Translations under genes and position numbers: made by a program
Notes under the pieces: generated by a model
What the model was told of the DNA's origin: nothing
Database searches by the model: none
What the model saw: the letters and a program-made list of their open reading frames with translations, nothing else
Shown here: positions 8,219 to 17,531 of the stretch, piece by piece
How positions within the stretch are numbered: the stretch's first letter is position 1
How the letters are laid out: every line of letters begins with the position of its first letter
Assembly (NCBI GenBank): GCA_018664975.1
Contig: JABIXH010000044.1
Span: 1 to 32,598 of the forward strand
Source of the DNA: Nitrospina sp.
GTDB taxonomy: Bacteria; Nitrospinota; Nitrospinia; Nitrospinales; VA-1
Reading direction: 5' to 3'
DNA: 32,598 nt

Positions 8219-8308
8219 CCGGTTTGAGGTGGGCACGAAAGAGAGCCATTATAGTTTGGCAAAATTTGCGACCGTAAAGGCAAATGTCCACCAGTCCGGA
8301 TCTTTTTT
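8219..8308 (+). ncRNA. Structured glnB leader: candidate regulatory RNA or attenuator
   Basis: This stretch can fold into a closed multi-branch RNA. GGTGGGCA (8228-8235) pairs with TGTCCACC (8285-8292), 8 pairs with one G-U. Inside are two hairpins: GCCA/TGGC (8245-8248 with 8257-8260) and TTTGC/GCAAA (8265-8269 with 8280-8284). An outer CCGG/CCGG helix (8219-8222 with 8296-8299) closes it, and T6 follows at 8303-8308, as after an intrinsic terminator. The glnB ATG is only 26 bases farther on, with AGAGGAAA before it. The arrangement suits a riboswitch-like attenuator or a small RNA made from the promoter at 8085. I recognise no known riboswitch class. The folding is by eye. Confidence 0.4.
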
Positions 8309-8310
8309 GA

Positions 8311-8673
<363 letters not shown>

Positions 8674-8721
8674 TCCGAGGGTTTTGCATATAGTTTCCTG
8701 TCCAAAAGAATAAATTATAAA

Positions 8722-8756
8722 TTCTCATTCCGGGATTGCTGGATTTAATATGAGAA
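8722..8756 (+). repeat. Inverted repeat in the glnB-glnA gap
   Basis: TTCTCAT (8722-8728) and ATGAGAA (8750-8756) are perfect 7-base inverted repeats around a 21-base loop. The right arm shares its last base with the terminator stem that follows. The loop contains CCGG (8730-8733), which could pair with CCGG at 8778-8781 in that stem. The two hairpins could therefore compete, as in an attenuator, or the repeat could bind a regulator. Confidence 0.35.
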
Positions 8757-8788
8757 ACTGGAGCCGTAGTGACGGCACCGGTTTTTTT
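8756..8788 (+). terminator. Intrinsic terminator between glnB and glnA
   Basis: AACTGG (8756-8761) and GCCGT (8763-8767) pair with ACGGC (8772-8776) and CCGGTT (8778-8783) around the loop AGTG, 11 pairs with one A-A mismatch and one G-T. A run of seven T (8782-8788) and then a second T6 follow. This is a convincing rho-independent terminator. The glnA ATG is only 50 bases beyond it and I see no promoter between, so it probably sets the glnB:glnA ratio or acts as an attenuator. Confidence 0.75.
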
Positions 8789-8838
8789 GCGTTTTTTATA
8801 ATTGTTATCTTTAACTATTTTTTGCAGGAGAACCGTTA

Positions 8839-10251
8839 ATGACCCCCAAAGAGGCAGTAGATTTCGCAAAAAAAAATAATGCCCGAATTGTAGATCTGAA
8901 GTTTATGGACCTACTCGGATCCTGGCAACATTTTTCTGTACCTGAGAGTGAATTGGAAGAGCATTTGTTTTCAGAAGGACTGGGATTCGATGGCTCCAGT
9001 ATTCGTGGATGGCAGGCCATCAATAATAGTGACATGCTGGTCATTCCCGATCCGGCTACCACGGTCATGGACCCGTTTACGAAAGTCCCAACGGTCAGCA
9101 TGATCTGTAATATTGTCGACCCGATTACCAAAGAAAAATATAGCCGTGACCCTCGCAATATCGCTCAGAAAGCGGAAGCCTATCTCAAGTCTACAGGAAT
9201 TGGAGACACTGCTTATTTTGGACCGGAAGCGGAATTTTTTATTTTTGATAATATTCAATACGATTCCACTACCAATGAATCATTTTATTCCATTGATTCT
9301 GTTGAAGGGAACTGGAACACAGGTCGGGATGAAGCCCCAAACCTGGGTCATAAACCAAGGCATAAAGAGGGTTACTTCCCGGTTGCTCCCAACGATACCT
9401 TTCAGGATATACGCTCTGAAATGATGTTAACCATGGAGCAGGTGGGTATTAGCATGGAATGTCATCATCATGAAGTTGCAACGGGAGGGCAAAACGAAAT
9501 AGCGATGCGTTTTTCTTCGCTGGTCAAGTGTGCAGACAACCTGATGTGGTACAAATACATTGTTAAAAATGTAGCCAAGGCACATAACAAAACCGCAACC
9601 TTCATGCCTAAGCCTATGTATGGCGATAATGGTACCGGGATGCATACCCATCAGAGCATCTGGAAAGATGGCAAACCTTTGTTTGCTGGAAATGGCTATG
9701 CGGGTTTCAGTGAAATGGGCATGCACTACATTGGCGGAATTTTAAAACATTCTCGGGCAATCTGTGCTTTTGCCGCACCGACTACCAATTCCTATAAGAG
9801 GTTGGTGCCTGGTTTCGAAGCGCCGGTTAACCTGGCCTATTCCAGCCGAAACCGTAGTGCCTCCATCCGCATTCCCATGTATTCGCCCAGCCCCAAAGCG
9901 AAGCGGTTGGAAATCCGTTATCCCGATCCATCTTGTAATGGGTATCTGACATTTGCGGTAATGCTCATGGCTGGCCTTGATGGTATTGAAAACAAAATTG
10001 ATCCTGGCGAACCTTTGGATAAAAATATTTATTCACTTGGACCGGAAGAGTTGGCTAGTATTCCTACATTGCCTCACTCTTTGGATCAAGCCCTTGAGGC
10101 TCTCGAGGAGGATCATGAGTTTCTCCTCAAAGGCGATGTATTCACTCAGGATATTATCGATACCTGGATCGAATATAAACGCGAAAATGAAGTGGATCCT
10201 CTGCGACTTCGGCCGCATCCAATGGAATTTGAAATGTACTACGATTGTTGA
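8839..10251 (+). CDS. glnA: Glutamine synthetase, type I
   Basis: Type I glutamine synthetase makes glutamine from glutamate, ammonia and ATP as a dodecamer in the cytoplasm. The 470-residue protein has the N-terminal [10 protein letters not shown] loop, the metal-site region [12 protein letters not shown], the ATP-site signature [16 protein letters not shown], and NRSASIRIP with the catalytic Arg. The adenylylation site is present: Tyr398 in [11 protein letters not shown] activity should therefore be switched by GlnE, encoded next. A GGAG ribosome site precedes the ATG. A strong terminator follows the gene, and the glnB terminator lies upstream. Confidence 0.98.
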   Translation: MTPKEAVDFAKKNNARIVDLKFMDLLGSWQHFSVPESELEEHLFSEGLGFDGSSIRGWQAINNSDMLVIPDPATTVMDPFTKVPTVSMICNIVDPITKEKYSRDPRNIAQKAEAYLKSTGIGDTAYFGPEAEFFIFDNIQYDSTTNESFYSIDSVEGNWNTGRDEAPNLGHKPRHKEGYFPVAPNDTFQDIRSEMMLTMEQVGISMECHHHEVATGGQNEIAMRFSSLVKCADNLMWYKYIVKNVAKAHNKTATFMPKPMYGDNGTGMHTHQSIWKDGKPLFAGNGYAGFSEMGMHYIGGILKHSRAICAFAAPTTNSYKRLVPGFEAPVNLAYSSRNRSASIRIPMYSPSPKAKRLEIRYPDPSCNGYLTFAVMLMAGLDGIENKIDPGEPLDKNIYSLGPEELASIPTLPHSLDQALEALEEDHEFLLKGDVFTQDIIDTWIEYKRENEVDPLRLRPHPMEFEMYYDC

Positions 10252-10273
10252 TTTAAGAGACAATTTGGAATTT

Positions 10274-10307
10274 AAAAACCCCCTGGGTCCTCCCAGGGGG
10301 TTTTTTT
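10274..10307 (+). terminator. Strong intrinsic terminator after glnA
   Basis: CCCCCTGGG (10279-10287) pairs perfectly with CCCAGGGGG (10292-10300) around TCCT, followed by seven T (10301-10307). Five A before the stem allow further pairing, so it could work in both directions. It begins 22 bases after the glnA stop and separates glnA from glnE, which presumably has its own weak promoter or relies on read-through. Confidence 0.92.
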
Positions 10308-10365
10308 ATGTGGTAAATTAGGCCGATACTGAGTCTAAAACTTGAACCCCAATAGTAATTATTTC

Positions 10366-13300
10366 ATGACATTTAACGTAGAATTGATTAATCGAATTCA
10401 CCAACGCCTGCCTTGGGATGGAAAATTGTCAGAACCTTTGCGGGATTTAGGTTTTCGTGAACCCGAATCCGCCTGGAAAAATCTCATAGCCTTGGCCGGC
10501 CATGCCCAGTTTGAAAAACTATATCCCGATTTCTTTCATGTTCTGCTGGAACTAATTTCAAGTTCGCATAATGCGGACATGGCATTGCATAACTTCGAAA
10601 GATTTTCAGAGAAAATTTTGGATAAGGATTATTTATACACGCAACTTACTGAATCCTCTTCCTTGTTTGTTGCCCTGGTATTTTTGTTTTCAGGCAGTCA
10701 GATCCTCACCGACGCACTTCTTAGAGAACCGTCATACGTGGACTGGTTGAGCCTTCCAGAGACGCTGACCCATTCCAAATCAAAAGATATGCTGATGCGG
10801 GATTTTTATGAAATGGCCGGGGAGGAGTTTCAAAGTAAAAAAATTTTTTCAGCGTTAAGAAAATTTAAAAAAAGGGAATACATTCGAATCGGACTTCGGG
10901 ACTTATTGGGCAAAGTAGACTTCAAGGAAACGGTTGAAGATATTTCCAATATTGCCGATGTTTGTTTGCAGGCCGCCTATGAGCATGCGGACCGGGAATT
11001 ACGAAAAAAGTATGGAAGGCCGGTTTATCAGGATGAAAAGGGAGATTGGAAAGAATCTGAATTTGCTATTCTTGGTATGGGAAAACTGGGAGGCCTTGAA
11101 CTCAATTACAGCTCAGATATTGATCTGATATATATTTATACGTCCAGCAAGGGAGAGACGCGTCCTGTGAGTGAGGGGGACTCATCTATTATAAGCATCA
11201 GCAATCATGAGTACTTCACCAAACTTGCGCTGGAGATTACCAAATCCCTCAACGAGATAACCTCCGATGGCAATGTGTTCCGGGTAGATCTGGAGCTTCG
11301 ACCAGAAGGAAATAGTGGTGAGATTGTGAATTCCCTGGCCAGCTGTGAAATTTATTATCAGTCCTGGGGCAGAACCTGGGAAAGGCAGGCCCTCATCAAG
11401 GCCCGTGTTTCAGCAGGTAGTGAAAATTTGGGCAAACAATTTTTCGATATGATTGAACCGTTTATTTACCGGCGAAGCCTGGATTTTGAGGCTATTGAAG
11501 AAATCAAATCCATGAAGTACCAGATCAATAAAAGCCTCAAAGGAAAAAACTCAAAAGGTAATATTAAATTGGGATTCGGTGGCATCCGGGAAGTGGAATT
11601 TACAATCCAGGCTTACCAGTTGCTACTGGGGGGGAGGGATAAAAGCCTGCGTGTCCGTGATTCTCTGGGAGCTATGAAAATACTTTGCGAAAAAAATATA
11701 TTGACGGAAGAGGATCACCATAAACTTCGCGAGGCATACATCTTTCTGCGTAACCTGGAAAACCGTGTACAGATTACCTTTGGTCTGCAAACGTACCTGC
11801 TACCAGATAACGAAACCGATTTGGCAATACTGGCGCGAAAGATGAGGATTGCAGGGGATAGCCAGAAAAGTTTGGCCGATAACTTAATGCAGGAATATGA
11901 CAGCCACACCCAGTTTGTGGGAAAAATGTTTGCCGAACAATTTGTCGAAAAAGAAAAGCGGGAGGTGGCAGAAACCCTATCCGGTGGGTGGAGCCGTTCC
12001 CGGATAGGTGAAGAACAATTTACCGAAAGTACCCTGGCCAAAATTCCTTTTCTCCCAGACTCCAATAGAGCTTATCGTTTTCTGGAATCTTTTCGTGACG
12101 GGGCTCAATTTTCGCATCCATCTGTGCAAAGTATTCAGGAGTTTTACAGCATTCTTCCAAAAATATTTCAACAATGCAGAATAGTTCCTAAGCCTGATTT
12201 AGCCATTGAGAATCTGTGTAAATTTGTGGAAGCGACAGGAGCCAGGGAATCTTTTCTCGAGCTGTTCCAGGCAAATGAAAATTTTCTGGAGTTATTGCTC
12301 ATACTTTTTGGAAGCAGTGGAATGTTGTCACAAATATTAATCAGGCGGCCCGATCTGGTAGATGTCCTCACTGACATGGAAGCCATTTATAGATATAAAC
12401 AGGCAAAAAAAATACAGGAAGAATTAAACCGTGCTTTAAAAGATTCGCCTGATTTTGAGTCCAAGTCTCTAGTGGTTCGGCGTATCAAGCAAGCTGAGGA
12501 ACTTCGCATCGGGGTGCGCTACCTGATTAAAGAGGCTGATCTTGCAGGAACCTTGGAGGACTTGTCCCATCTCGCGGATGTTTTTCTGGAAACTGTTTAT
12601 CAAATTGCCTGTGAAGAACTTGGGAAAAAAGGAAACATTAATTTTCAGAACTTCTGCATCATTGGCATGGGAAAGCTGGGGGGACATGAATTAAATTTTG
12701 GATCGGACCTCGATGTCCTGCTGGTTTATGATGAAGGAATAAATGATTCTCCATCCGCAGGGCACTATTACTCCTCTTTATCGCAGATGATCTATAAACT
12801 GACTTCCGAAATGACTCCTGCGGGTTATGCTTATAAAATCGATACCGAACTCAGACCTGAGGGTGATGCAGGGGTGCTGGTACTTTCTATTCAGGGCTAT
12901 GAAAAATATTATAAATCCCGAGCTAGAATATGGGAGCAACAGGCTCTGGTGCGGGCACGGTTTGTGGCAGGCAACGCTGAGGTTGGGAAAAAATTCATCG
13001 AGACCGCTCATCAGTTTGTTTATCAAGACAAGTTTGAATATGAGTCCCTCATAGAAATATCCCGTCTGCGGGAAAGAATGGAACTGGAGCTGGCAAAGGA
13101 ATCAACCAAAGGCAAAAACGTTAAATTGGGCTTTGGTGGATTAGCAGATATCGAATTTGCGGTGCAGATTTTACAGTTAATTCACGGGAAAAAATTTAAA
13201 AGGCTTCGGCAGACGAACACCCTTTCTGCATTGCAAAATTTTGTAGCGCTTGGGTTGGTTGATCAGAATATGGCAGAAGAACTTCAGGCGAATTACCTGT

Positions 13301-13524
13301 TTCTAAGAAATTTGGAATGTGCTTTGCGAATCATTCGTCAGACCCCCACCAACACCCTTCCCAAAAATAATGAGGAACTGGCGCCTCTGGCTCGTTTACT
13401 CGGATACGAGGGAGAAGCCGCCGAAACCCTGGCAGGTGCCTTGCTCGCCGATTACGAATGTCATACTCAGCAGGTCCGAAAGCATTACCGTAAAACCATT
13501 GGCAATCTTCTCCGCGCCCACTAA
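10366..13524 (+). CDS. glnE: Bifunctional glutamine synthetase adenylyltransferase/deadenylase
   Basis: GlnE adds AMP to, or removes it from, the GS tyrosine (Tyr398 here) under control of PII and glutamine. The 1052-residue protein has two nucleotidyltransferase halves. The deadenylylase half has GMGKLGG at 237-243 and catalytic D251/D253 in SDIDLIY. The adenylylase half has GMGKLGG at 767-773 and D781/D783 in SDLDVLLVY. Helical regions link them, so both activities look intact. It is somewhat longer than the E. coli protein, which I recall at about 946. I chose the ATG at 10366; a TTG at 10342 adds eight residues. Neither start has a clear ribosome site. The gene lies 59 bases after the glnA terminator. 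Confidence 0.95.
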   Translation: MTFNVELINRIHQRLPWDGKLSEPLRDLGFREPESAWKNLIALAGHAQFEKLYPDFFHVLLELISSSHNADMALHNFERFSEKILDKDYLYTQLTESSSLFVALVFLFSGSQILTDALLREPSYVDWLSLPETLTHSKSKDMLMRDFYEMAGEEFQSKKIFSALRKFKKREYIRIGLRDLLGKVDFKETVEDISNIADVCLQAAYEHADRELRKKYGRPVYQDEKGDWKESEFAILGMGKLGGLELNYSSDIDLIYIYTSSKGETRPVSEGDSSIISISNHEYFTKLALEITKSLNEITSDGNVFRVDLELRPEGNSGEIVNSLASCEIYYQSWGRTWERQALIKARVSAGSENLGKQFFDMIEPFIYRRSLDFEAIEEIKSMKYQINKSLKGKNSKGNIKLGFGGIREVEFTIQAYQLLLGGRDKSLRVRDSLGAMKILCEKNILTEEDHHKLREAYIFLRNLENRVQITFGLQTYLLPDNETDLAILARKMRIAGDSQKSLADNLMQEYDSHTQFVGKMFAEQFVEKEKREVAETLSGGWSRSRIGEEQFTESTLAKIPFLPDSNRAYRFLESFRDGAQFSHPSVQSIQEFYSILPKIFQQCRIVPKPDLAIENLCKFVEATGARESFLELFQANENFLELLLILFGSSGMLSQILIRRPDLVDVLTDMEAIYRYKQAKKIQEELNRALKDSPDFESKSLVVRRIKQAEELRIGVRYLIKEADLAGTLEDLSHLADVFLETVYQIACEELGKKGNINFQNFCIIGMGKLGGHELNFGSDLDVLLVYDEGINDSPSAGHYYSSLSQMIYKLTSEMTPAGYAYKIDTELRPEGDAGVLVLSIQGYEKYYKSRARIWEQQALVRARFVAGNAEVGKKFIETAHQFVYQDKFEYESLIEISRLRERMELELAKESTKGKNVKLGFGGLADIEFAVQILQLIHGKKFKRLRQTNTLSALQNFVALGLVDQNMAEELQANYLFLRNLECALRIIRQTPTNTLPKNNEELAPLARLLGYEGEAAETLAGALLADYECHTQQVRKHYRKTIGNLLRAH

Positions 13525-13596
13525 CCTTACAGATAGCTAGCGATGACTGGAAGGGAGAATGCTTGTCCGCAGAGAATAGCGACCTTACAATTTTCC

Positions 13597-13648
13597 AGCG
13601 GAGGTTCTCCGCTCATTAGTCATGGAGGCAATGGGCATCTTGTCCATG
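13597..13648. repeat. Two adjacent hairpins after glnE
   Basis: AGCGGAG (13597-13603) and CTCCGCT (13607-13613) form a perfect 7-pair stem with a 3-base loop. CATGGA (13621-13626) and TCCATG (13643-13648) form a second, 6-pair stem. Neither has a T-run. They lie 73 bases after the glnE stop and may help end transcription or be remnants of an interspersed repeat. Confidence 0.3.
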
Positions 13649-13950
13649 GAACCGGTTCGGGCTTCATCAACTAAGATCTTCTCGCTTAATGCCTTTGATT
13701 TTAAATTGTGAGTTGGGTATTTTGTGTGTCCTGTTGGTTTTCATAAGATCACTGATTAATGCTTCTAACAGTGAAATGCTAATATTGATACTTCTAAGAG
13801 AGGATTTAATATTTTTGAGGTGCTCCACCTGTGTTTTTTCCATTCGATTAGGACCCCGGTTATATTTTTATAGTCCTTTTATTCAAAGCCGTTTTCTGCT
13901 TATTGGAAAATAGAAAGCCCCCTGTTATAAGCGTGGAATTGTCAGTCGGA

Positions 13951-14085
13951 TTAAAATTGGCTGACAACACCCAGTCGTTCTTCCGCAAGTTCCAAAAAAT
14001 CTCCTGCCGCGATTTGAGTGTCTGAGGTCCATTCGTCTCCCTTCTCCAACAGAGACGGAAATAGGTACACTGGACTCCAGGGCCA
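13951..14085 (-). pseudogene. Possible C-terminal fragment of a lost gene
   Basis: Read on the minus strand, about 44 codons are open to a TAA at 13951-13953, giving a protein-like tail with TQIAAGDFLELAEERLGVV. Its base composition is richer in G and C than the surrounding AT-rich DNA. There is no start codon in frame, and an in-frame stop lies about 20 codons upstream of the Trp-rich part. I cannot assign a family. A chance open frame of this size is also possible. Confidence 0.22.
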
Positions 14086-14571
14086 ACATTTATAGATATT
14101 AAAATCTATTATCTATTTGTTGGGGTTAAGCAAGTTATTAAATAATTTTCAACCTGAGATCGCAAATACTATAATCTGCAATGGGATAATATTACTATTA
14201 AGATAATCCATAGGCAGTAAATGTCAAGGTTCAGATCAAAATTTATATACATTTAATTTAAAAATTTTAGACATTCGGTTTAGCAGATATGAGATGAAAA
14301 TTGGCAGGGGTTTAGATAATCGCGCATGTTGTACGCATATAAGCTATTTAATTTATTGACTTTATTTGATTATAGGGCTGGAAGCGGGTATTGTGTCCGC
14401 CATATAAGATTGGGTTAGTCAGGTTTAGAAAGTTACTTAAAATAAATTTAGGTCAATGGACTGAAAAAACTATATTATACCGAAGGTTTTTTTTAAAGTA
14501 TTTAGTGAGGTTTTTTAACGGGGGATTGGGGGATCTTTCCAGAGGAGATAAAAATATTGCCAAACCTGGAT

Positions 14572-14603
14572 TCAATCAGGGTGGAGCTAACCACCCTGAT
14601 TGA
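14572..14603 (-). terminator. Perfect 13-base inverted repeat over the cimA stop codon
   Basis: TCAATCAGGGTGG (14572-14584) and CCACCCTGATTGA (14591-14603) are perfect inverted copies around AGCTAA. One arm encodes the last residues of CimA, and the TAG stop straddles the loop. In cimA's direction the stem is strong, but only a loose T-rich tract follows after about 17 bases. It probably terminates cimA or protects its 3' end. Confidence 0.55.
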
Positions 14604-16152
14604 GTTTATAGTCGATACTATCCACCAGGGCCTGCCAACTGGCTTCAATGATATTTTCGGAGACACCTACGGTTCCCCACTTGGAATGATGGTCGCCGGA
14701 TTCGATCAGGACCCGGGTTTTGGCGCGGGTGCCTTTTTTCTCTTCCAGAATGCGGACTTTGTAGTCGTAGAGGTTGACCTCTTCCAACTCCGGATAAAAT
14801 TTGACCAGGGCTTTTTTTATGGCTTTATCCAGAGCATTGACCGGTCCGGTGCCTTCAGCGGCAGAGACCTCCTGAATGCCGTTGACCCTTAGTTTGACAG
14901 TAGCTTCAGAGATGGGTTCCTCATCTTCCTGGCGTTTTTCAACGATGACCCGAAACCCGATAAACTCAAAAAAGACTTCTTTCTGGCCCAGGGCATCACG
15001 CATCATCAATTCAAAGGAAGCCTCAGCACCTTCATACTGGAAACCTAGGTTCTCGGACTCTTTCAAAGACTCAAGGATTTTTTGAACTTTGGGGTCCTTA
15101 TCGTCAATATTAATGCCATATTCCTTGGCTTTATAAAGCACATTGCTTTTTCCGGAAAGGTCGGAAACCAAAATGCGCTGGTGGTTGCCAACTTTTTCGG
15201 GCTCGATATGTTCGTAGGTTTGCGAATTTTTTCGCACCGCACTGACATGCACGCCACCCTTATGCGCAAACGCGCTTTTTCCCACAAAGGGTTGATGGTT
15301 CCAGTGTGCTCGATTTGCCAGTTCATCGACAAATGCGGAAACTTCTTTAAGTGAATGCAGTTGTTCATCGGTGACGCAGTCGATTCCCATCTTGATTTTA
15401 AGGTTGGGGATGATGGAAGCCAGGTTAGCGTTACCGCATCGCTCGCCAATTCCATTAATAGTTCCCTGAACCTGTTCGGCCCCGGCTTGAATAGCATTGA
15501 TCGAGTTGGCGACCGCTACCTCTGAATCGTTGTGCGCATGGATGCCTAATTTAATGGAAACAGATTTTTTAACTACTTCAAAGATCGAACGCACCTCATG
15601 CGGGAGCGAACCGCCATTGGTGTCGCACAAAACGATCCAGTCCGCCCCTGCTGATTCAGCTTCCTTGATAGCCTTGAGCGCATATTCAGGATTATTCTTA
15701 TAACCATCGAAAAAATGTTCGGCATCAAAAAGGACTTCATCGCGATGCTTTTTCAAATAGGCGATGCTGTCAAAGATCATGCGCAGGTTTTCATCCAAAC
15801 TGGTAGACAAGGCATCTTTCACATGCAGGTCCCAGGTTTTTCCGAACAGGGTTACCACCTGGGTTTCGGTTTTCATAAGGGCTTGTAGCACGGTATCGTC
15901 TTCCACCTTTTTATCGGGGTAACGGGTACTGCCGAAGGCTGTGATTCGAGTCTGGGAAAAGTTTGCGCGCTGGGCTTTCTCAAAAAAATCGATGTCTCTC
16001 GGGTTCGATCCCGGCCAACCGCCTTCTACATAATGCACTCCCAGTTCGTCCAGTTTATGGGCGATGCGAATTTTATCCTCAACGGTGAAGGAAATACCTT
16101 CTGCCTGAGAACCATCCCTGAGAGTGGTGTCATAAATTTTTACGGGACTCAT
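14587..16152 (-). CDS. cimA: (R)-citramalate synthase
   Basis: CimA condenses pyruvate with acetyl-CoA to citramalate, the threonine-independent route to 2-oxobutanoate and isoleucine. The 521-residue protein belongs to the LeuA-like DRE-TIM family. The metal/base signature [11 protein letters not shown] is at the N-terminus, GWPGSNP follows, and [11 protein letters not shown] and [13 protein letters not shown] are present. A C-terminal LeuA-type regulatory domain covers about 390-521. [13 protein letters not shown] is typical of this citramalate clade rather than 2-isopropylmalate synthase. I chose the ATG at 16152, with GGAAAG 10 bases upstream and the family start [14 protein letters not shown]; an ATG at 16170 adds six residues. 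lysC lies upstream on the same strand. Confidence 0.93.
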   Translation of the reverse strand: MSPVKIYDTTLRDGSQAEGISFTVEDKIRIAHKLDELGVHYVEGGWPGSNPRDIDFFEKAQRANFSQTRITAFGSTRYPDKKVEDDTVLQALMKTETQVVTLFGKTWDLHVKDALSTSLDENLRMIFDSIAYLKKHRDEVLFDAEHFFDGYKNNPEYALKAIKEAESAGADWIVLCDTNGGSLPHEVRSIFEVVKKSVSIKLGIHAHNDSEVAVANSINAIQAGAEQVQGTINGIGERCGNANLASIIPNLKIKMGIDCVTDEQLHSLKEVSAFVDELANRAHWNHQPFVGKSAFAHKGGVHVSAVRKNSQTYEHIEPEKVGNHQRILVSDLSGKSNVLYKAKEYGINIDDKDPKVQKILESLKESENLGFQYEGAEASFELMMRDALGQKEVFFEFIGFRVIVEKRQEDEEPISEATVKLRVNGIQEVSAAEGTGPVNALDKAIKKALVKFYPELEEVNLYDYKVRILEEKKGTRAKTRVLIESGDHHSKWGTVGVSENIIEASWQALVDSIDYKLNQGG

Positions 16153-16277
16153 AACTAAACAGCTTTCCATTCAAAAAATTTTCTCTTGATCAGGGCCTAT
16201 CCCTAACCTTTCCCATCAATGATGGGGATTCTAAAATAAGTTTTATTCAAGTGCACTGCATTTAGGGTGTGGTGTGT

Positions 16278-16784
16278 TTATTTTTTTGCGCTTTTTCTTT
16301 TAACCGGTTTCTTCCCCATTTTAAAAGCATCGTGCAAAGTAGTGACCGCAAGTTTAGAGTGTTTTTGCTCAATGATACAGGACACTTTAATCTCTGAGGT
16401 GCTGATCATCAGTATATTTATTTTGTTCGCGGACAAGGTTTTAAAAATCTCAGCCGCCACCCCAGAGTGACTGCGCATGCCCGCTCCGACAATAGAAATT
16501 TTAACAATTTTTGCATCCGCGCTGACATGGGTGGCATGTATTTTTTTTGCTACCTTATTCATGATGACCATGGCTTCATCCAGCTCTTCACGTGCGAGCG
16601 TGAACGACAAGTCGGTATGCCCCTGTTCACTGACATTCTGAATGATCATGTCCACAGAGATGGATGCGGATGCCAAAGGTTCAAAAATATTGGCGGCGAT
16701 ACCCGGTTGGTCGGGAACTTCTTTTAAAGTAATTTTTGCCTGGTTTTTGTCGCACATGATTCCGGAAACAACCGGTTGTTCCAT
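16278..16784 (-). CDS. lysC: Putative in-frame beta subunit of aspartate kinase
   Basis: An in-frame start inside lysC at Met250 would give a 168-residue protein made almost only of the two ACT domains. AGGAGG (16798-16793) lies 8 bases before the ATG, a much better ribosome site than that of full-length lysC. In Corynebacterium glutamicum, as I recall, the beta subunit also begins near residue 250 of a 421-residue alpha chain, and the alpha2beta2 enzyme binds its inhibitors between subunits. Production of this subunit here is inferred from sequence alone. Confidence 0.6.
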   Translation of the reverse strand: MEQPVVSGIMCDKNQAKITLKEVPDQPGIAANIFEPLASASISVDMIIQNVSEQGHTDLSFTLAREELDEAMVIMNKVAKKIHATHVSADAKIVKISIVGAGMRSHSGVAAEIFKTLSANKINILMISTSEIKVSCIIEQKHSKLAVTTLHDAFKMGKKPVKRKSAKK

Positions 16785-17531
16785 ATTCGGATCCTCCTCG
16801 CAGATCAAAGTTCCCTTATCTCCCTCCTTGAAAGAAGATTTAACGATCAGGGGCATCTTGTATTTATGGGCAAACTCCACACAACGGATTTGCAGGACTT
16901 TGGCTCCCAGACTGGCCATTTCCAGCATCTCATCATACGATACCACATCCAGTCTCCTGGCTTGCGGCACCATTCTCGGATCAGAAGTATAAACCCCATC
17001 GACATCGGTATAAATTTCGCATTGCCTGGCACCCAGCGCGACGGCCAGAGCCACCGCAGAAGTGTCGGACCCACCTCGCCCTAAAGTGGTCACATCGCCT
17101 TCCGAATTAATGCCCTGGAATCCGGCGACCACGATCACATGATTTTCACTCAACATCTTGCGGGCACGCTGACCATCAATACTCTTAATCCGAGCCCGGG
17201 TATGGGTGTTGTCAGTTTCTAGTCCGATTTGGCGCCCAGTCAAAGAAAGGGCAGGGATACCTCGGGCTTGCAGGGCGATTGTCAGTAAAGCGGCGGAAAT
17301 CCGCTCACCCGAAGACAAGAGCAGATCAATTTCCCTTCGAGCCGGGTTTTTAGCCAGGCTCCGTGACATTTTTAACAGTTTATCGGTTTCCCCTGCCATG
17401 GCGGAAACCACAACAACAATGTCCACACCTGTTTTTCTGACTTTGGAGATTCGGTCGGCCACATGCTGGATTCGCTCCAGAGTTCCAACGGAAGTGCCAC
17501 CATATTTTTGTACGATTAAAGAATTTTTCAT
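16278..17531 (-). CDS. lysC: Aspartate kinase (alpha subunit; probable internal beta start)
   Basis: Aspartokinase phosphorylates aspartate, the entry to lysine, threonine and methionine. The 417-residue protein begins with the kinase motif VQKYGGTSVG, has TTLGRGGSDTSAVALA at the active site and DVDGVYTSDPR. Two ACT domains (about 265-335 and 345-405) should sense end products. Length and layout match the class that makes alpha and beta subunits from one gene (Bacillus, Corynebacterium), and an ideal internal ribosome site precedes Met250. Its ATG overlaps the upstream gene's TGA (ATGA), so the two are translationally coupled. cimA follows 125 bases later. Confidence 0.97.
   Translation of the reverse strand: MKNSLIVQKYGGTSVGTLERIQHVADRISKVRKTGVDIVVVVSAMAGETDKLLKMSRSLAKNPARREIDLLLSSGERISAALLTIALQARGIPALSLTGRQIGLETDNTHTRARIKSIDGQRARKMLSENHVIVVAGFQGINSEGDVTTLGRGGSDTSAVALAVALGARQCEIYTDVDGVYTSDPRMVPQARRLDVVSYDEMLEMASLGAKVLQIRCVEFAHKYKMPLIVKSSFKEGDKGTLICEEDPNMEQPVVSGIMCDKNQAKITLKEVPDQPGIAANIFEPLASASISVDMIIQNVSEQGHTDLSFTLAREELDEAMVIMNKVAKKIHATHVSADAKIVKISIVGAGMRSHSGVAAEIFKTLSANKINILMISTSEIKVSCIIEQKHSKLAVTTLHDAFKMGKKPVKRKSAKK
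16782..16798 (-). promoter_or_regulatory. Internal Shine-Dalgarno and start in lysC
   Basis: On the minus strand AGGAGG occupies 16798-16793 and ATG 16784-16782, in frame with lysC and 8 bases apart. The site falls at the junction of kinase and ACT domains, where the beta subunit starts in two-product aspartokinases. Confidence 0.65.

Larger units (their letters stand above)
13525..14586. other. Gene-free region of about 1 kb between convergent glnE and cimA
   Basis: No ORF here has a start, a ribosome site and protein-like composition together. A 74-codon plus frame at 13689-13913 is hydrophobic but has no ribosome site or recognisable motif. The left part (13525-13650) has two small hairpins, the middle (13951-14085) a protein-like minus-strand fragment without a start, and 14090-14560 is AT-rich with nothing I can name. 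One kilobase without a gene is unusual in this compact window and suggests decayed genes. Confidence 0.5.

Noticed and set aside
8257-8269. TTTGGCAAAATTTGC as a sigma54 site
   Set aside because: Only 8 bases separate GG and GC; sigma54 needs 10.
13585-13737. Minus-strand open frame of about 50 codons
   Set aside because: It has no start codon before residue 32 and no recognisable family; a chance open frame is as likely as a gene remnant.
13689-13913. 74-codon plus-strand frame in the gap after glnE
   Set aside because: It is hydrophobic but has low-complexity AT-driven composition, no ribosome site and no recognisable family.
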